Assembly: GCF_025144145.1 (NCBI RefSeq)
Contig: NZ_CP083546.1
Span: forward strand, 1,132,501 to 1,196,500
Length of the DNA: 64,000 bases
Origin: Leisingera sp. M658
Lineage (GTDB): Bacteria > Pseudomonadota > Alphaproteobacteria > Rhodobacterales > Rhodobacteraceae
Direction: 5' to 3'
In this document: positions 44,717 to 53,177 of the stretch, one piece after another
Position numbering within the stretch: position 1 is the stretch's first letter
Layout: every line of letters begins with the position of its first letter
The notes under the pieces: generated by a model
What the model was told of the DNA's origin: nothing
What the model saw: the letters and a program-made list of their open reading frames with translations, nothing else
Database searches by the model: none
Made by a program: the position numbers and the translations under genes

Positions 44717-45612
44717 GCCGGGCTCCGGGCGGCATGGCGGGCGCGCAGCAGGAACCAGAGGCCGATGGCGATCATCGGCAGCGACAGCGCTTGACCCTGA
44801 GTGATCCCGAAGCTGTCGATATGCCAAGCAAGCCCCAGCGGGTTGCCGGGAGAGACGAACTGCGCATCCGGCTGGCGGAAGAACTCAACTATGAAACGGG
44901 CGAGGCCGTAGCCCGCGAGGAACACGCCCAGCAGGCGGCCCGGGGTGTGAAACGCATTGCGGCGCCAAGCGAGGTACAAGAGCAGGGCGCCGAGGATCAG
45001 CCCCTCCATCAGTGCCTCATACAGCTGCGAGGGGTGGCGGGCGCAGAGTTCCCCCAGCGCCTGGCCGCAGTCCTGTGCGGCGGGGCCGGGAAAGGCGACG
45101 CCCCAGGGCAGGTCTGTCGGGCGGCCCCATAGTTCGGCATTGATGAAATTCGAAAGCCGCCCCAGCAGCAGGCCCGGCGCCACGGTATGGGCAACCAGAT
45201 CGGCGATCTGCAGTTTCGGGATATTGTGGCGCGCGGCATAGATCAGCGTCGCCAGAACCACGCCGAGCAGGCCGCCGTGAAAGGCCATGCCGCCCTGCCA
45301 GATCTTCAGGATTTCGGCGGGGTTCGCCAGATAATAGGCGGGCTGGTAGAACAGCACAAAACCCAAGCGCCCGCCCAGGATCACGCCGAGGATGATCCAG
45401 GTCAGCAGATCCTCGACCTGATCGGGCCGCATCGGCGGCTGCTGCGCGGGCCAAAGTGCCGGACGGCGCAGGGCGGCCACCGCCAGCCGCCAGGCGATGA
45501 CGATGCCTGCAATATAGGCCAGCGCATACCAGCGCAGGGCGAACTCAAATGAGCCGAGGGAGATCGAGAAAATCTCGGGCGAAAGGTCGGGGAATTGGAT
45601 CATGGCCTGCAT
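44713..45612 (-). CDS. lgt: Phosphatidylglycerol-prolipoprotein diacylglyceryl transferase
   Basis: Inner-membrane enzyme (299 aa) that adds diacylglycerol to the lipobox Cys of prolipoproteins. About seven hydrophobic helices. The Lgt signature [17 protein letters not shown] is intact, as are the HGG in MAFHGGLLG and RHPSQLYEA. Two ATGs are possible (45612 or 45603); the difference is three residues. First gene of the lgt-MidA-pgeF unit. Confidence 0.95.
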   Translation of the reverse strand: MQAMIQFPDLSPEIFSISLGSFEFALRWYALAYIAGIVIAWRLAVAALRRPALWPAQQPPMRPDQVEDLLTWIILGVILGGRLGFVLFYQPAYYLANPAEILKIWQGGMAFHGGLLGVVLATLIYAARHNIPKLQIADLVAHTVAPGLLLGRLSNFINAELWGRPTDLPWGVAFPGPAAQDCGQALGELCARHPSQLYEALMEGLILGALLLYLAWRRNAFHTPGRLLGVFLAGYGLARFIVEFFRQPDAQFVSPGNPLGLAWHIDSFGITQGQALSLPMIAIGLWFLLRARHAARSPA

Positions 45613-45709
45613 ATGCGTCTGAATGCCTCTGGTCTTCGGGAGAAGTCAACGGCTTGCAGCCGCGCGCGCGCTTCCCCATATAGGAGTCAGCCCCGAGACG
45701 GAGAAGAGC

Positions 45710-45955
45710 ATGCAGACCCGCAACAAGATCCTGGACGATATTTCCCAGCTGATGACCAATGCGATGGGCGTGGCCCAGGGCGCCAAGGACGAGGCGGACA
45801 CCGCGCTGAAAAGCATGATCGACCGCTGGCTGGCGGACCGCGATTTTGTCACCCGCGAGGAGTTTGACGCGGTGCGCGCCATGGCACAGAAAGCGCGCGA
45901 AGAGAATGAGGCGCTGAAGGCGCGGCTGGATGCGCTGGAGACCGCGCAGAAATAA
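45710..45955 (+). CDS. ubiK: Accessory factor UbiK family protein
   Basis: An 81-aa helical protein: an N-terminal amphipathic helix (ILDDISQLMTNAMG) and a C-terminal coiled coil (EENEALKARLDALETAQK) match UbiK/BMFP proteins, which help assemble the ubiquinone biosynthesis complex. The central FVTREEFDAVRAMAQKA is the family signature. ATG at 45710 with GACGGAG upstream. Divergent from lgt. Confidence 0.88.
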   Translation: MQTRNKILDDISQLMTNAMGVAQGAKDEADTALKSMIDRWLADRDFVTREEFDAVRAMAQKAREENEALKARLDALETAQK

Positions 45956-46155
45956 CCCGGCGGCGCTGGCCTGAGAATGAGCCTGCTGCGGCGAGATACT
46001 GCGGCGGGTTTTTTTTGCCATGGTGTGAGCGCATGGCAGCATTGCGGTGCCGCAGGGGGAAATACGTCGCTTTCCGCATACCAAGTCGAAAACCGCGCAG
46101 TGTTTGCTGCTGCGGTCTGCGCATGCTGCCGCTGCTGCAACAAAAGGATGGTGGC

Positions 46156-46707
46156 ATGGTGTCGGTTTTTTCAGTTCCCAATGCGTTCAGTACACAGGAA
46201 TGTGCGGAGATTTTGCGGAAATTGAAGGACGAGCCGGACAGCGAAGCACGGCTGGTGGGACGGGCCCGGGATCACAACCTGCGCCGGGCCAGTGTTGTCT
46301 GGCTGGACGATGTGCCGGGGACCGGCTGGGTGATGGAACGGCTGATCTCGCTGGTGCGCCGGGCCAACAAGGAACGCTTCGGATTTGATGTCCGTGAGTT
46401 CGGCGAGAGCCCGCAGACAGCCAGTTACAAGGCGCACGACGGCGGTCATTTCGCCTGGCATTCAGACATCGGCGACGGGCCGGTGGCGGGTAAGCGCAAG
46501 CTGACCTTGACTGTCCAGCTAAGCAAGCCGGGTGCCTATGACGGCGGCGATCTGGAGATCATGCCGGGGGCCCATGTGGTGGCCGCCAGCCGGGCGCAGG
46601 GCAGCGCCGCAGTATTTCCCAGCTTCCTGTTGCATCAGGTGACGCCGGTTACCCGCGGCGAGCGCCAGTCGCTGACCGTTTGGGCGCATGGGCCCGCGTT
46701 TAGGTAA
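46156..46707 (+). CDS. 2OG-Fe(II) oxygenase (PKHD-type hydroxylase)
   Basis: A 183-aa prolyl-4-hydroxylase-like protein. Iron ligands: FAWHSDIG (H and D) and FLLHQVTPV (H), with the 2-oxoglutarate Arg in RGERQSLTVW. YDGGDLEIM is also family-typical. It is shorter than PiuC-type proteins and lacks their C-terminal extension. AAAAGG lies 8 nt before the ATG at 46156; upstream in-frame codons are non-homologous. Substrate unknown. Confidence 0.85.
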   Translation: MVSVFSVPNAFSTQECAEILRKLKDEPDSEARLVGRARDHNLRRASVVWLDDVPGTGWVMERLISLVRRANKERFGFDVREFGESPQTASYKAHDGGHFAWHSDIGDGPVAGKRKLTLTVQLSKPGAYDGGDLEIMPGAHVVAASRAQGSAAVFPSFLLHQVTPVTRGERQSLTVWAHGPAFR

Positions 46708-46820
46708 ACATTCGGCCGGGCCGCGGGTGAAGCGGTTTTTGATGCTTCGCGTTCTGCGGCCCGGTCATATTGGACACAGAAAACCGGCGGCGTGTTCACG
46801 ATATACCGCGTGCGGCGCGA

Positions 46821-46976
46821 TCAGACCGCAATGATCCAGACAGCAATCAGGCTGACGGTCAGGTAGACAAGCGTATTGACCATCCAGCGTATCAGGCCGG
46901 CTTCGCCCTCCGGGTCGACGCCCAGGCGTTCACAGACTTTGGTTCCAGGCCATAGAAAAGCTTCTGACAGTGTCAT
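46821..46976 (-). CDS. Small single-span membrane protein, 51 aa
   Basis: Reads MTLSEAFLWPGTKVCERLGV, then an acidic segment and one hydrophobic helix (LVYLTVSLIAVWIIAV) running to the C terminus. AAGGAG stands 7 nt before the ATG, a strong ribosome site that decides this start over a longer frame. I do not recognise the family. Topology: short cytosolic N terminus with one C-terminal anchor. Confidence 0.65.
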   Translation of the reverse strand: MTLSEAFLWPGTKVCERLGVDPEGEAGLIRWMVNTLVYLTVSLIAVWIIAV

Positions 46977-47359
46977 AGGGCGGCTCCTTGATGGGTAGGC
47001 GGGGTGCATTGGAAGACACGTAAATGATAAAATGCGCATTGTAAATGCTTAATTGAGGCTTTAGGCTGGAAGCGCCGGTATGACCCGCGCATTGGTGTCA
47101 GGATGACAACCGGTGACAGTGCAGGAAGCGGTTTCAATGCCGGGCTGCAAATGCTACGCAGGGGCCGGCATCTAGGGGGCTGTGGATAGTTCATCCACAA
47201 GTTATTGCAGATATCCCCAAAATAAAGGTTGCCAGATCATCAATTCAGCCCCACCATATCTTGTATGGGAGCGGGGATGCGTCCCCGGCCCGTAGCAAAG
47301 TACGCTAGCTATAGGGAGACTCTGCGCCCGGTAAGCTAGGCAAAGAGAGAGGTGGCAAA
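46977..47359. other. Non-coding region with a DnaA-box-like dyad
   Basis: 383 bases with no gene. TGTGGAT-agttc-ATCCACA at 47181-47199 forms a perfect 7-bp dyad whose arms are one mismatch from the DnaA box TTATCCACA in both orientations. It also holds the promoter of the YbjN gene. I do not call it an origin. Confidence 0.45.
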
Positions 47360-47860
47360 ATGGCACTATCCGAGCTTCACTTGGAAGAAGACATCCACCC
47401 CATCGACATCGTCGAGCATTTGGCGTCGCATCATGATTGGGACTTTGACCGGGTTGGCGATGATCAGATTGCCATGTCGGTCGAAGGGCAGTGGCGCACC
47501 TATTCGCTGACGCTGGCCTGGTCGGGCTATGAGGAATGCCTGCGGCTGGTCTGCAGCTTTGAGATGGAACCGCCGGAGGCTGAGCTGCCGCGGCTGTATG
47601 AGCTGATCAACAGCATGAACGATCAGTGCTGGGAAGGCTCCTTTACCTATTGGGCGGATCACAAGCTGATGCTGTTCCGCTATGGGCTGATGCTGTCCGG
47701 CGGCCAGATGGCCAGCCCGCAGCAGATTGATGCGATGCTGAAAGCCGCCGTCGCCAATGCCGAGCGTTACTACCCGGCGATCCAGCTGGCGGTCTGGGGA
47801 AAGCGCAGCACCCAGGACGCGATGCAGGTCGCCATTGCAGAGGCATACGGGCGGGCGTAA
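47360..47860 (+). CDS. YbjN domain-containing protein
   Basis: A 166-aa acidic soluble protein of the YbjN (DUF1790-like) family. Features: an alternating beta/alpha pattern, VCSFEMEPPEAELPRLYELI, and the Trp-rich SFTYWADHKLMLFRYGLM typical of YbjN. Proposed type III secretion chaperone-like fold; role in these bacteria unknown. GAGAGAGG lies before the ATG. proC begins 39 bp downstream. Confidence 0.85.
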   Translation: MALSELHLEEDIHPIDIVEHLASHHDWDFDRVGDDQIAMSVEGQWRTYSLTLAWSGYEECLRLVCSFEMEPPEAELPRLYELINSMNDQCWEGSFTYWADHKLMLFRYGLMLSGGQMASPQQIDAMLKAAVANAERYYPAIQLAVWGKRSTQDAMQVAIAEAYGRA

Positions 47861-47899
47861 ACCTTGCCCTGAACCTGGGATTTAGGGGAGGGGCTTAAG

Positions 47900-48715
47900 A
47901 TGGATATGCAAGAGATTGCCGCGCGCGGGCTGGTGCTGCTGGGCTGCGGCAAGATGGGATCGGCGATGCTGGCCGGATGGCTGGAGGGCGGATTGCCCGC
48001 GGCGTCGGTCTGGGTGATTGACCCGCATCCTTCGGACTGGCTGCAGGGCACCGGCGTTCAGATCAACGCAGAACTGCCCGCGGCGCCGGGCATCGTGCTG
48101 ATTGCCGTCAAGCCGCAGATGATGGGCGCGACGCTTCCCACGCTGCAAAGCTACGGCAACGGCGCCACCCTGTTCATTTCCGTGGCCGCCGGCACTTCGA
48201 TTGCCACCTTTGAGGATGTTCTGGGCGCGCAATCGCCGATCGTGCGGGCGATGCCGAATACACCGGCAGCAGTCGGGCGCGGTATCACTGCGATTATTGG
48301 CAATACCCATACCAGCGATGAGGATCTGGACCGTGCCGAGGGGCTGCTGCAAGCCGTCGGGCAGGTTGTGCGGCTGGACAACGAGGGCCAGATGGATGCC
48401 GTCACCGGCGTCAGCGGCTCGGGCCCCGCCTATGTGTTCCACCTGATCGAGACTTTGGCAGTCGCGGGCGAGGCGCAGGGGCTGCCGGCGGAACTGGCGA
48501 TGCAGCTGGCCAAGGCGACTGTTGCGGGCGCCGGTGCGCTGGCGGAGGCGGCAGAGGAAAGCCCCGGCCAGCTGCGCATCAATGTAACCAGCCCCAATGG
48601 CACCACCCAGGCTGCTTTGGAGGTGCTGATGGATGATGATGATGGCTTCCCGGCGCTGCTGAACCGGGCTGTGGCTGCGGCCACGGAACGTTCAAAGGAG
48701 TTGTCGCGTGGCTGA
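47900..48715 (+). CDS. proC: Pyrroline-5-carboxylate reductase
   Basis: Last step of proline synthesis: NAD(P)H reduction of pyrroline-5-carboxylate (271 aa). Rossmann motif LLGCGKMGSAML, VRAMPNTPAAVG, and the C-terminal dimer/active-site block TGVSGSGPAYVFHLIE with VTSPNGTTQAALE are all present. The downstream csaA GTG starts inside its 3' end (8-bp overlap). Confidence 0.95.
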   Translation: MDMQEIAARGLVLLGCGKMGSAMLAGWLEGGLPAASVWVIDPHPSDWLQGTGVQINAELPAAPGIVLIAVKPQMMGATLPTLQSYGNGATLFISVAAGTSIATFEDVLGAQSPIVRAMPNTPAAVGRGITAIIGNTHTSDEDLDRAEGLLQAVGQVVRLDNEGQMDAVTGVSGSGPAYVFHLIETLAVAGEAQGLPAELAMQLAKATVAGAGALAEAAEESPGQLRINVTSPNGTTQAALEVLMDDDDGFPALLNRAVAAATERSKELSRG

Positions 48716-49046
48716 GATCACTTTTGACGACTTCCTGAAGGTCGACGTCCGCGCCGGTGAAATCATCCGTGCAGAGCCGTTTCCCGAGGCGCGCAAGCCG
48801 GCAATCAAGCTTTGGGTCGATTTCGGGCCGGAAATCGGCGTAAAAAAGAGCTCAGCGCAGATTACGGCGCATTACATGCCGGAAACGCTGGTGGGCAAGC
48901 AGGTTCTGGCCGTCGTAAACTTCCCGCCGCGGCAGATCGGCACGTTCATGTCAGAGATCCTGGTTCTGGGCCTGCCGGATGAAAACGGAGAGATATTCCT
49001 GGCCGGGCCTGATGGAAAGGTCCCGCTGGGCGGGAGGATGCACTGA
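48708..49046 (+). CDS. csaA: tRNA-binding protein CsaA-like
   Basis: A 112-aa OB-fold protein (tRNA_bind, as in the C terminus of MetRS and in CsaA): FLKVDVRAGEIIRAE at the start, SSAQITAHYMPETLVGKQV, and the ending SEILVLGLPDENGEI. CsaA has been described as an export-related chaperone with tRNA affinity. GTG start with AAAGGAG 7 nt upstream, coupled to proC. Confidence 0.88.
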   Translation: MAEITFDDFLKVDVRAGEIIRAEPFPEARKPAIKLWVDFGPEIGVKKSSAQITAHYMPETLVGKQVLAVVNFPPRQIGTFMSEILVLGLPDENGEIFLAGPDGKVPLGGRMH

Positions 49047-49047
49047 A

Positions 49048-50001
49048 ATGAAAATCTGGATTGCGCGGCCGATGACGGCAGCGGTCACGGCGCGGGCGCG
49101 GGAGGCCTTTGCTGATCTGGAAATCCGTGAGACCAACGCGGTGATGAATGAGGCGGAGATGCTGCGCGCGCTCCAGGAGTTCGACATCGTCGTGCCGACG
49201 CTGGGCGACAGGTTCTCGGCTGAGATCTTTGCCAAGGCGGGCACGCCCCGCTGCAAGCTGCTGGCTAATTTCGGTGTTGGCTACAACCATATCGACGTGG
49301 CGGCCGCGCGCGCCGCGGGTGTCGAGGTGACCAACACGCCGGGGGCAGTGACTGACGCCACCGCCGATATCGCGATGACACTGATCCTGATGTCGGCGCG
49401 CCGTGCCTCGGAAGGCGAGCGGATGCTGCGCAAGGGTGATTGGGCAGGCTGGCACCCGACCCAGATGCTGGGGCTGCATGCCACCGGCAAGCGGGTTGGC
49501 ATCGCGGGCATGGGCCGTATCGGCCAGGCGATTGCGCGGCGCTGCCATTTCGGCTTTGGCATGGATGTGTCTTATGTGGCGCGTTCAGCGAAGGATCTGG
49601 ACTTTCCGGCGGACCGGGCCGGCAGCCTGATTGATCTGGCGGGGCAGGTGGATTTCCTAGTGGTGGCGGTGCCGGGCGGCGCCGAGACCACGCATCTGAT
49701 CAACGCCGAGGTTCTGGGTGCGATGCAATCCCATGCGCATCTGATCAACATCGCCCGCGGCGAGGTGGTCGAGGAGGCGGCGCTGATCAACGCGCTGCAG
49801 AACCGCCAAATCGGCGGTGCCGGGCTGGATGTATATGAGTTCGAACCCAAAGTGCCGCAGGCGCTGATCGATCTGAATAACGCCACTCTGCTGCCGCATC
49901 TGGGCACCGCCACCGAGGAAGTGCGCAGCGATATGGGCCATATGGCGCTGGACAATGTCGCAGCCTATCTGAGTGGCGCGGCGCTGCCCAACCGGGTCTG
50001 A
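49048..50001 (+). CDS. D-2-hydroxyacid (glycerate/glyoxylate) dehydrogenase
   Basis: A 317-aa NAD(P)-dependent dehydrogenase. Nucleotide motif GIAGMGRIGQAIARR; catalytic Arg in NIARGEVV, Glu in LDVYEFEP, and His in PHLGTAT. ANFGVGYNHIDV is typical of glyoxylate/hydroxypyruvate reductases, so glycerate/glyoxylate interconversion is the best guess. The ATG lies 1 bp past the csaA stop. Confidence 0.88.
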   Translation: MKIWIARPMTAAVTARAREAFADLEIRETNAVMNEAEMLRALQEFDIVVPTLGDRFSAEIFAKAGTPRCKLLANFGVGYNHIDVAAARAAGVEVTNTPGAVTDATADIAMTLILMSARRASEGERMLRKGDWAGWHPTQMLGLHATGKRVGIAGMGRIGQAIARRCHFGFGMDVSYVARSAKDLDFPADRAGSLIDLAGQVDFLVVAVPGGAETTHLINAEVLGAMQSHAHLINIARGEVVEEAALINALQNRQIGGAGLDVYEFEPKVPQALIDLNNATLLPHLGTATEEVRSDMGHMALDNVAAYLSGAALPNRV

Positions 50002-50010
50002 AACATGTCA

Positions 50011-50035
50011 GCCTGAGCCGTGCCCCGGCTCAGGC
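50011..50035. terminator. Bidirectional hairpin between convergent genes
   Basis: Perfect 10-bp stem GCCTGAGCCG/CGGCTCAGGC with a 5-nt loop, 9 bp after the dehydrogenase stop and overlapping the stop of the opposing gene. T-runs are weak. Confidence 0.55.
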
Positions 50036-50287
50036 GTCTTTGGGCTTGTCCCGGCGGTGGTCCCAGGCGGGATCGTCGCGCTTGATCCTGCGGGTGGCAT
50101 AGGTGCCTGCCGGCCAGGCTAGGATTGCACCAATGGCGGCGCAGACCAGAATGGCCCTGACTGAGTAGTACCCCAGCACAAATGCGGTGATGACGGCTGC
50201 TCCGGCGATGCAGGCGCCAATCATGATGGACAGGTGAAAGCGCAGCTTGCCGGCCAGCGGGTCGCCCAGAGGGGCGTGGTTTGTCAT
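50030..50287 (-). CDS. Small membrane protein with two hydrophobic helices
   Basis: An 85-aa protein with two membrane helices (IMIGACIAGAAVITAFVLGY and ILVCAAIGAILAWPAGTY) and a basic, acidic-ended C-terminal tail (RRIKRDDPAWDHRRDK). AAAGGAGG stands 6 nt before the ATG at 50287 and decides the start. Family not recognised. Tandem with tdk but separated by 80 bp. Confidence 0.7.
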   Translation of the reverse strand: MTNHAPLGDPLAGKLRFHLSIMIGACIAGAAVITAFVLGYYSVRAILVCAAIGAILAWPAGTYATRRIKRDDPAWDHRRDKPKDA

Positions 50288-50367
50288 GACGGCCTCCTTT
50301 GGAAGTGGTCCAAAGGAGTATAGCACAAATCGCGGTGGATTGTTTCAGCCGGATTGTTCGGGGCGGC

Positions 50368-50970
50368 TTACTCTGCCGTCTTACCGCTGCGCAGATCGCC
50401 TGCCGCCTCGCGCCAGTGGCGGCGGCACAGCGACACATAGGTCTCATTGCCGCCGATCTGCACCTGGTCGCCCTCGGTCAGCACCCGGCCCTGATTGTCC
50501 TGGCGGACCACCATGGTGGCTTTCTTGCCACAGTGGCAGATGGTGCGCACCTCGCGCATTTCATCCGCCAGCGCCAGCAGGGTGGCGGAGCCGGGGAACA
50601 GTTTGCCCTGGAAATCCACCCTGAGGCCGTAGGCCAGCACCGGCACCCGCAGATCATCGACAACGCGGGCCAGCTGCCAGACCTGATCGGGCGTCAGGAA
50701 CTGCGCTTCATCGACAAAGATCGCCGCCACCGGGCCGCGCGCCAGACGCTGTTCAATGCGGCCATAAAGGTCGTCGCCCGCGGCAAACATATCCGCCGCT
50801 TCGCCGATGCCGATGCGCGAGGCGATTCTGCCGGTCCCGGCGCGGTCATCCAGCCGGGCGGTCAGCAGGTAGGTATCCATATGATTTTCGCGGTAGTTAT
50901 GCGACGCCTGCAACAGCACCGTCGATTTGCCCGCGTTCATGGTGGAGTAGTTGAAATAGAGCTTGGCCAT
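50368..50970 (-). CDS. tdk: Thymidine kinase
   Basis: Salvage kinase (200 aa) that phosphorylates thymidine. P-loop STMNAGKST near the N terminus, FVDEAQFL (Walker B with catalytic Glu), and zinc ligands in ICHCGKKA and SLCRRH. Type II Tdk of normal length. Start at MAKLYFNYS. Confidence 0.95.
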   Translation of the reverse strand: MAKLYFNYSTMNAGKSTVLLQASHNYRENHMDTYLLTARLDDRAGTGRIASRIGIGEAADMFAAGDDLYGRIEQRLARGPVAAIFVDEAQFLTPDQVWQLARVVDDLRVPVLAYGLRVDFQGKLFPGSATLLALADEMREVRTICHCGKKATMVVRQDNQGRVLTEGDQVQIGGNETYVSLCRRHWREAAGDLRSGKTAE

Positions 50971-51343
50971 GGGGCCGGGGTTTATCCGTCCCGGCCTGCG
51001 GGGAAAACCGGATTCGTGTTGGTTTTTCGAGGTGGAGGCAAAGCCGTGCCGGGAAGGCTCACCGGGGCGGGTATGGCCAGGGAGGAACAAATCCCTAAAA
51101 CGGCCACGCCGAATGCCCCGGAGAACCCAAGTGCCGGGCAGACCAATTACCCAAACCGCCGAACGTCACTCACCCCGTTCCGCATTGCACTGGACAACAG
51201 ATGCCAATTGCATCATTCCACTCGCTAAATCCCTGAAAACCTGAGGGATGGATAAGGTATCGCAATTCCTCTACAAGTCAGAAATGGGAAATTAACCGGT
51301 TCGTTCCCCCATGGGGGCGGCGGTCAAGCCAGGTAGGATATAA
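50971..51343. other. Non-coding gap upstream of the HTH-arsH pair
   Basis: 373 bases between divergent genes. No credible gene and no strong operator; AT content rises near 51230-51300. Confidence 0.5.
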
Positions 51344-51808
51344 ATGGCTGAAATCGGGTCGTATCTGAAGAAACACACCGAAGCGCTGGTCAAGGATGTC
51401 GGCATCGAAGCCGCCTGCCAGATCACGGGGAAGTCCAAGGCAACACTGGGGCGCTATTACTCCGACAATGCCGAGCACACGGACCGGTTCATGCCGGTGG
51501 ATGCAGTGGCCAAGCTGGAAAGTGCTGCGTCCTATCCGCATGTGACCTCGGCGCTGGCGGAGCTGAAGAACATCACCCTGTCTTACAACGGCAACGGCTC
51601 TGCCGAGGAGACCGGGCGCAGCGGCGGTGTGAATGCGGATGTGATTGCGCTGAGCCAGCGGTTTGCCCAGCTGATGAGCGAATACCAGGAAGCGATGGAA
51701 GATGGCATTATCACCGTGAACGAGGCCAAGCGGCTGCTCAGGGAAACGGTGCTGTTGCAGCAGGTTCTGCTGGATATGAAACTGCACCTGGAGGAAGACA
51801 GTGCCTGA
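51344..51808 (+). CDS. Putative helix-turn-helix protein upstream of arsH
   Basis: A 154-aa soluble protein of no family I can name. Residues ~20-45 ([20 protein letters not shown]) look like a phage-repressor-type helix-turn-helix. The C-terminal half (residues ~95-150) is helical and Leu-rich and could dimerise. AGGTAGGA precedes the ATG. The arsH GTG starts 7 bp before its stop, so the two are translationally coupled. A regulator of arsH is one possibility. Confidence 0.6.
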   Translation: MAEIGSYLKKHTEALVKDVGIEAACQITGKSKATLGRYYSDNAEHTDRFMPVDAVAKLESAASYPHVTSALAELKNITLSYNGNGSAEETGRSGGVNADVIALSQRFAQLMSEYQEAMEDGIITVNEAKRLLRETVLLQQVLLDMKLHLEEDSA

Positions 51809-52529
51809 GACCGGTGACGGGGGCAGCCTGCCTGCCATTGCGGAAGCTGAATTGCATCCAATTGATGTGGACGCGCTGGCGGCACCTGGCGATCCGCGCC
51901 ACGCGCCGCGCATTCTGCTGCTGTACGGCTCCCTGCGCGAGGTGAGCTATTCCCGCAAGGCGGCTGAGGAGGCGGCGCAGGTGCTGCGCGCCCTGGGCTG
52001 CGAGACGCGGATCTTTGATCCCTCCGGCTTACCGTTGCCTGATGATACAGGTGCGGCGGAGCACCCCAAGGTGGCAGAGCTGCGCAAGCTGGCAGTCTGG
52101 TCCGAGGGCATGGTCTGGTCCAGCCCGGAGCGCCATGGCGCGATGACCGGCATCATGAAGCTGCAGATCGACTGGCTGCCGCTGTCGCTGCAGGGCGGCA
52201 TCCGCACCACGCAAGGCAAGACGCTGGCGGTAATGCAGGTCTCGGGCGGCTCGCAAAGCTTTAACGCAGTCAACCAGATGCGGATCCTGGGCCGCTGGAT
52301 GCGGATGGTGACGATTCCGAACCAAAGCTCGATTCCCAGGGCCTGGCTGGAATTCGGGGAGGGCGGGCGCCTGCCCGAAGGCCCGTTTTACCGACGTCTG
52401 GTGGATGTGATGGAAGAGCTGGTGAAATTCACCTGGCTGGTGCGGGGCCGCAAGGCATATCTGACCGACCGCTATTCGGAGCGGCTGGAGAGCGCCGAAG
52501 AAGTGCATCAGCGGGTCTCGCAGAAGTAG
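51801..52529 (+). CDS. arsH: ArsH-type NADPH-dependent FMN reductase
   Basis: A 242-aa flavodoxin-like reductase. FMN loop [30 protein letters not shown] is the ArsH-specific block. The N-terminal extension (~40 aa) and C-terminal tail are as in ArsH rather than short NADPH:FMN reductases. ArsH oxidises trivalent organoarsenicals or reduces quinones. No other ars gene is adjacent, so the resistance role is uncertain. GTG start, overlapping the upstream gene by 8 bp. Confidence 0.85.
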   Translation: MPETGDGGSLPAIAEAELHPIDVDALAAPGDPRHAPRILLLYGSLREVSYSRKAAEEAAQVLRALGCETRIFDPSGLPLPDDTGAAEHPKVAELRKLAVWSEGMVWSSPERHGAMTGIMKLQIDWLPLSLQGGIRTTQGKTLAVMQVSGGSQSFNAVNQMRILGRWMRMVTIPNQSSIPRAWLEFGEGGRLPEGPFYRRLVDVMEELVKFTWLVRGRKAYLTDRYSERLESAEEVHQRVSQK

Positions 52530-52576
52530 CCTTGGCGGGGCGGCGCCCCTTGCACACAGTAGAAAACTCAATCCCA

Positions 52577-52604
52577 AGCCTCGGCACTTCCGCCGGGGCT
52601 TTTT
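52577..52604 (+). terminator. Terminator of the HTH-arsH unit
   Basis: Stem AGCCTCGGC/GCCGGGGCT (one G-T pair) with a 6-nt loop, followed by TTTTTGTTT. Confidence 0.8.
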
Positions 52605-52607
52605 GTT

Positions 52608-52682
52608 TCAGATCAGCGGTATCACCGGCACGTCGCAAGCAGCCAGGGTCAGAAGGGCAGTCAGAAACAGCGTCAGGCGCAT
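52608..52682 (-). CDS. Very small lipoprotein-like peptide, 24 aa
   Basis: Reads MRLTLFLTALLTLAACDVPV, then IPLI and a stop. A complete lipoprotein signal with lipobox LAAC leaves only nine residues from the Cys onward. CTGGAG lies ~9 nt before the ATG. It resembles entericidin-type mini-lipoproteins in design, not in sequence. Could be a chance frame. Confidence 0.4.
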   Translation of the reverse strand: MRLTLFLTALLTLAACDVPVIPLI

Positions 52683-53177
52683 TCAACGGCTCCAGTGTCA
52701 GCAATCGGGCCGGGCCACCCTGCAGTGGCAAAGCTGCCGCTGCAAGTCTTAACGATTGCAGGCAATGCGGTTATTGGGAAATGAACTTCCCGCAATGGGT
52801 GTGGCGCACAGTTAAACAATTGGGCGGCCTCCAACCCGGTGTTTAGGCGTTTGTTAAGGCTCATTTCCGCCGTAATTGAGCCGCGAAGTTACCGCCAAAG
52901 CTGGCTTTTGCGCGGAAACAGCGGGAATCCTGAATTTTTTTCCTAACGAAACCCGGCGGATTTTCCCTTGTTTTTAAGGGGTTTTTTCGAAAATCGCAGG
53001 GGTCCGTTAAGAAAATAAGGGGTTTGAGTGCCTCAGCCCAGACAGAACTGCCTCGCGTTAAGGTTTTGTTAATTCTGTCTCATTCTGCCCATGTTTCCGC
53101 CTGCGCGGCACCGCAGCAAGCCGCATTCCAGCCTCAGGGCTCACCGACCATAGCAGTGTGGGAACATGGAGTGGGTT
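52683..53177. other. AT-richer non-coding region upstream of the serine protease
   Basis: 495 bases without a credible gene and with many TTAA steps and T-runs (for example near 52930-53010). It contains one exact CtrA-like box (separate entry). The low GC marks a control region or recently acquired DNA. Confidence 0.5.
53058..53072. promoter_or_regulatory. CtrA-like box TTAA-N7-TTAA
   Basis: TTAAGGTTTTGTTAA, 105 bp before the protease start. It matches the spacing of the alphaproteobacterial CtrA consensus exactly. Confidence 0.5.

Noticed and set aside
47181..47199. Replication origin
   Set aside because: Only two DnaA-like boxes, no AT-rich unwinding region nearby, and no dnaA, parAB, gidA or hemE neighbours.
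51344..52529. Prophage remnant suggested by the repressor-like HTH protein
   Set aside because: No integrase, structural or lysis genes around it; arsH and tdk are the neighbours.
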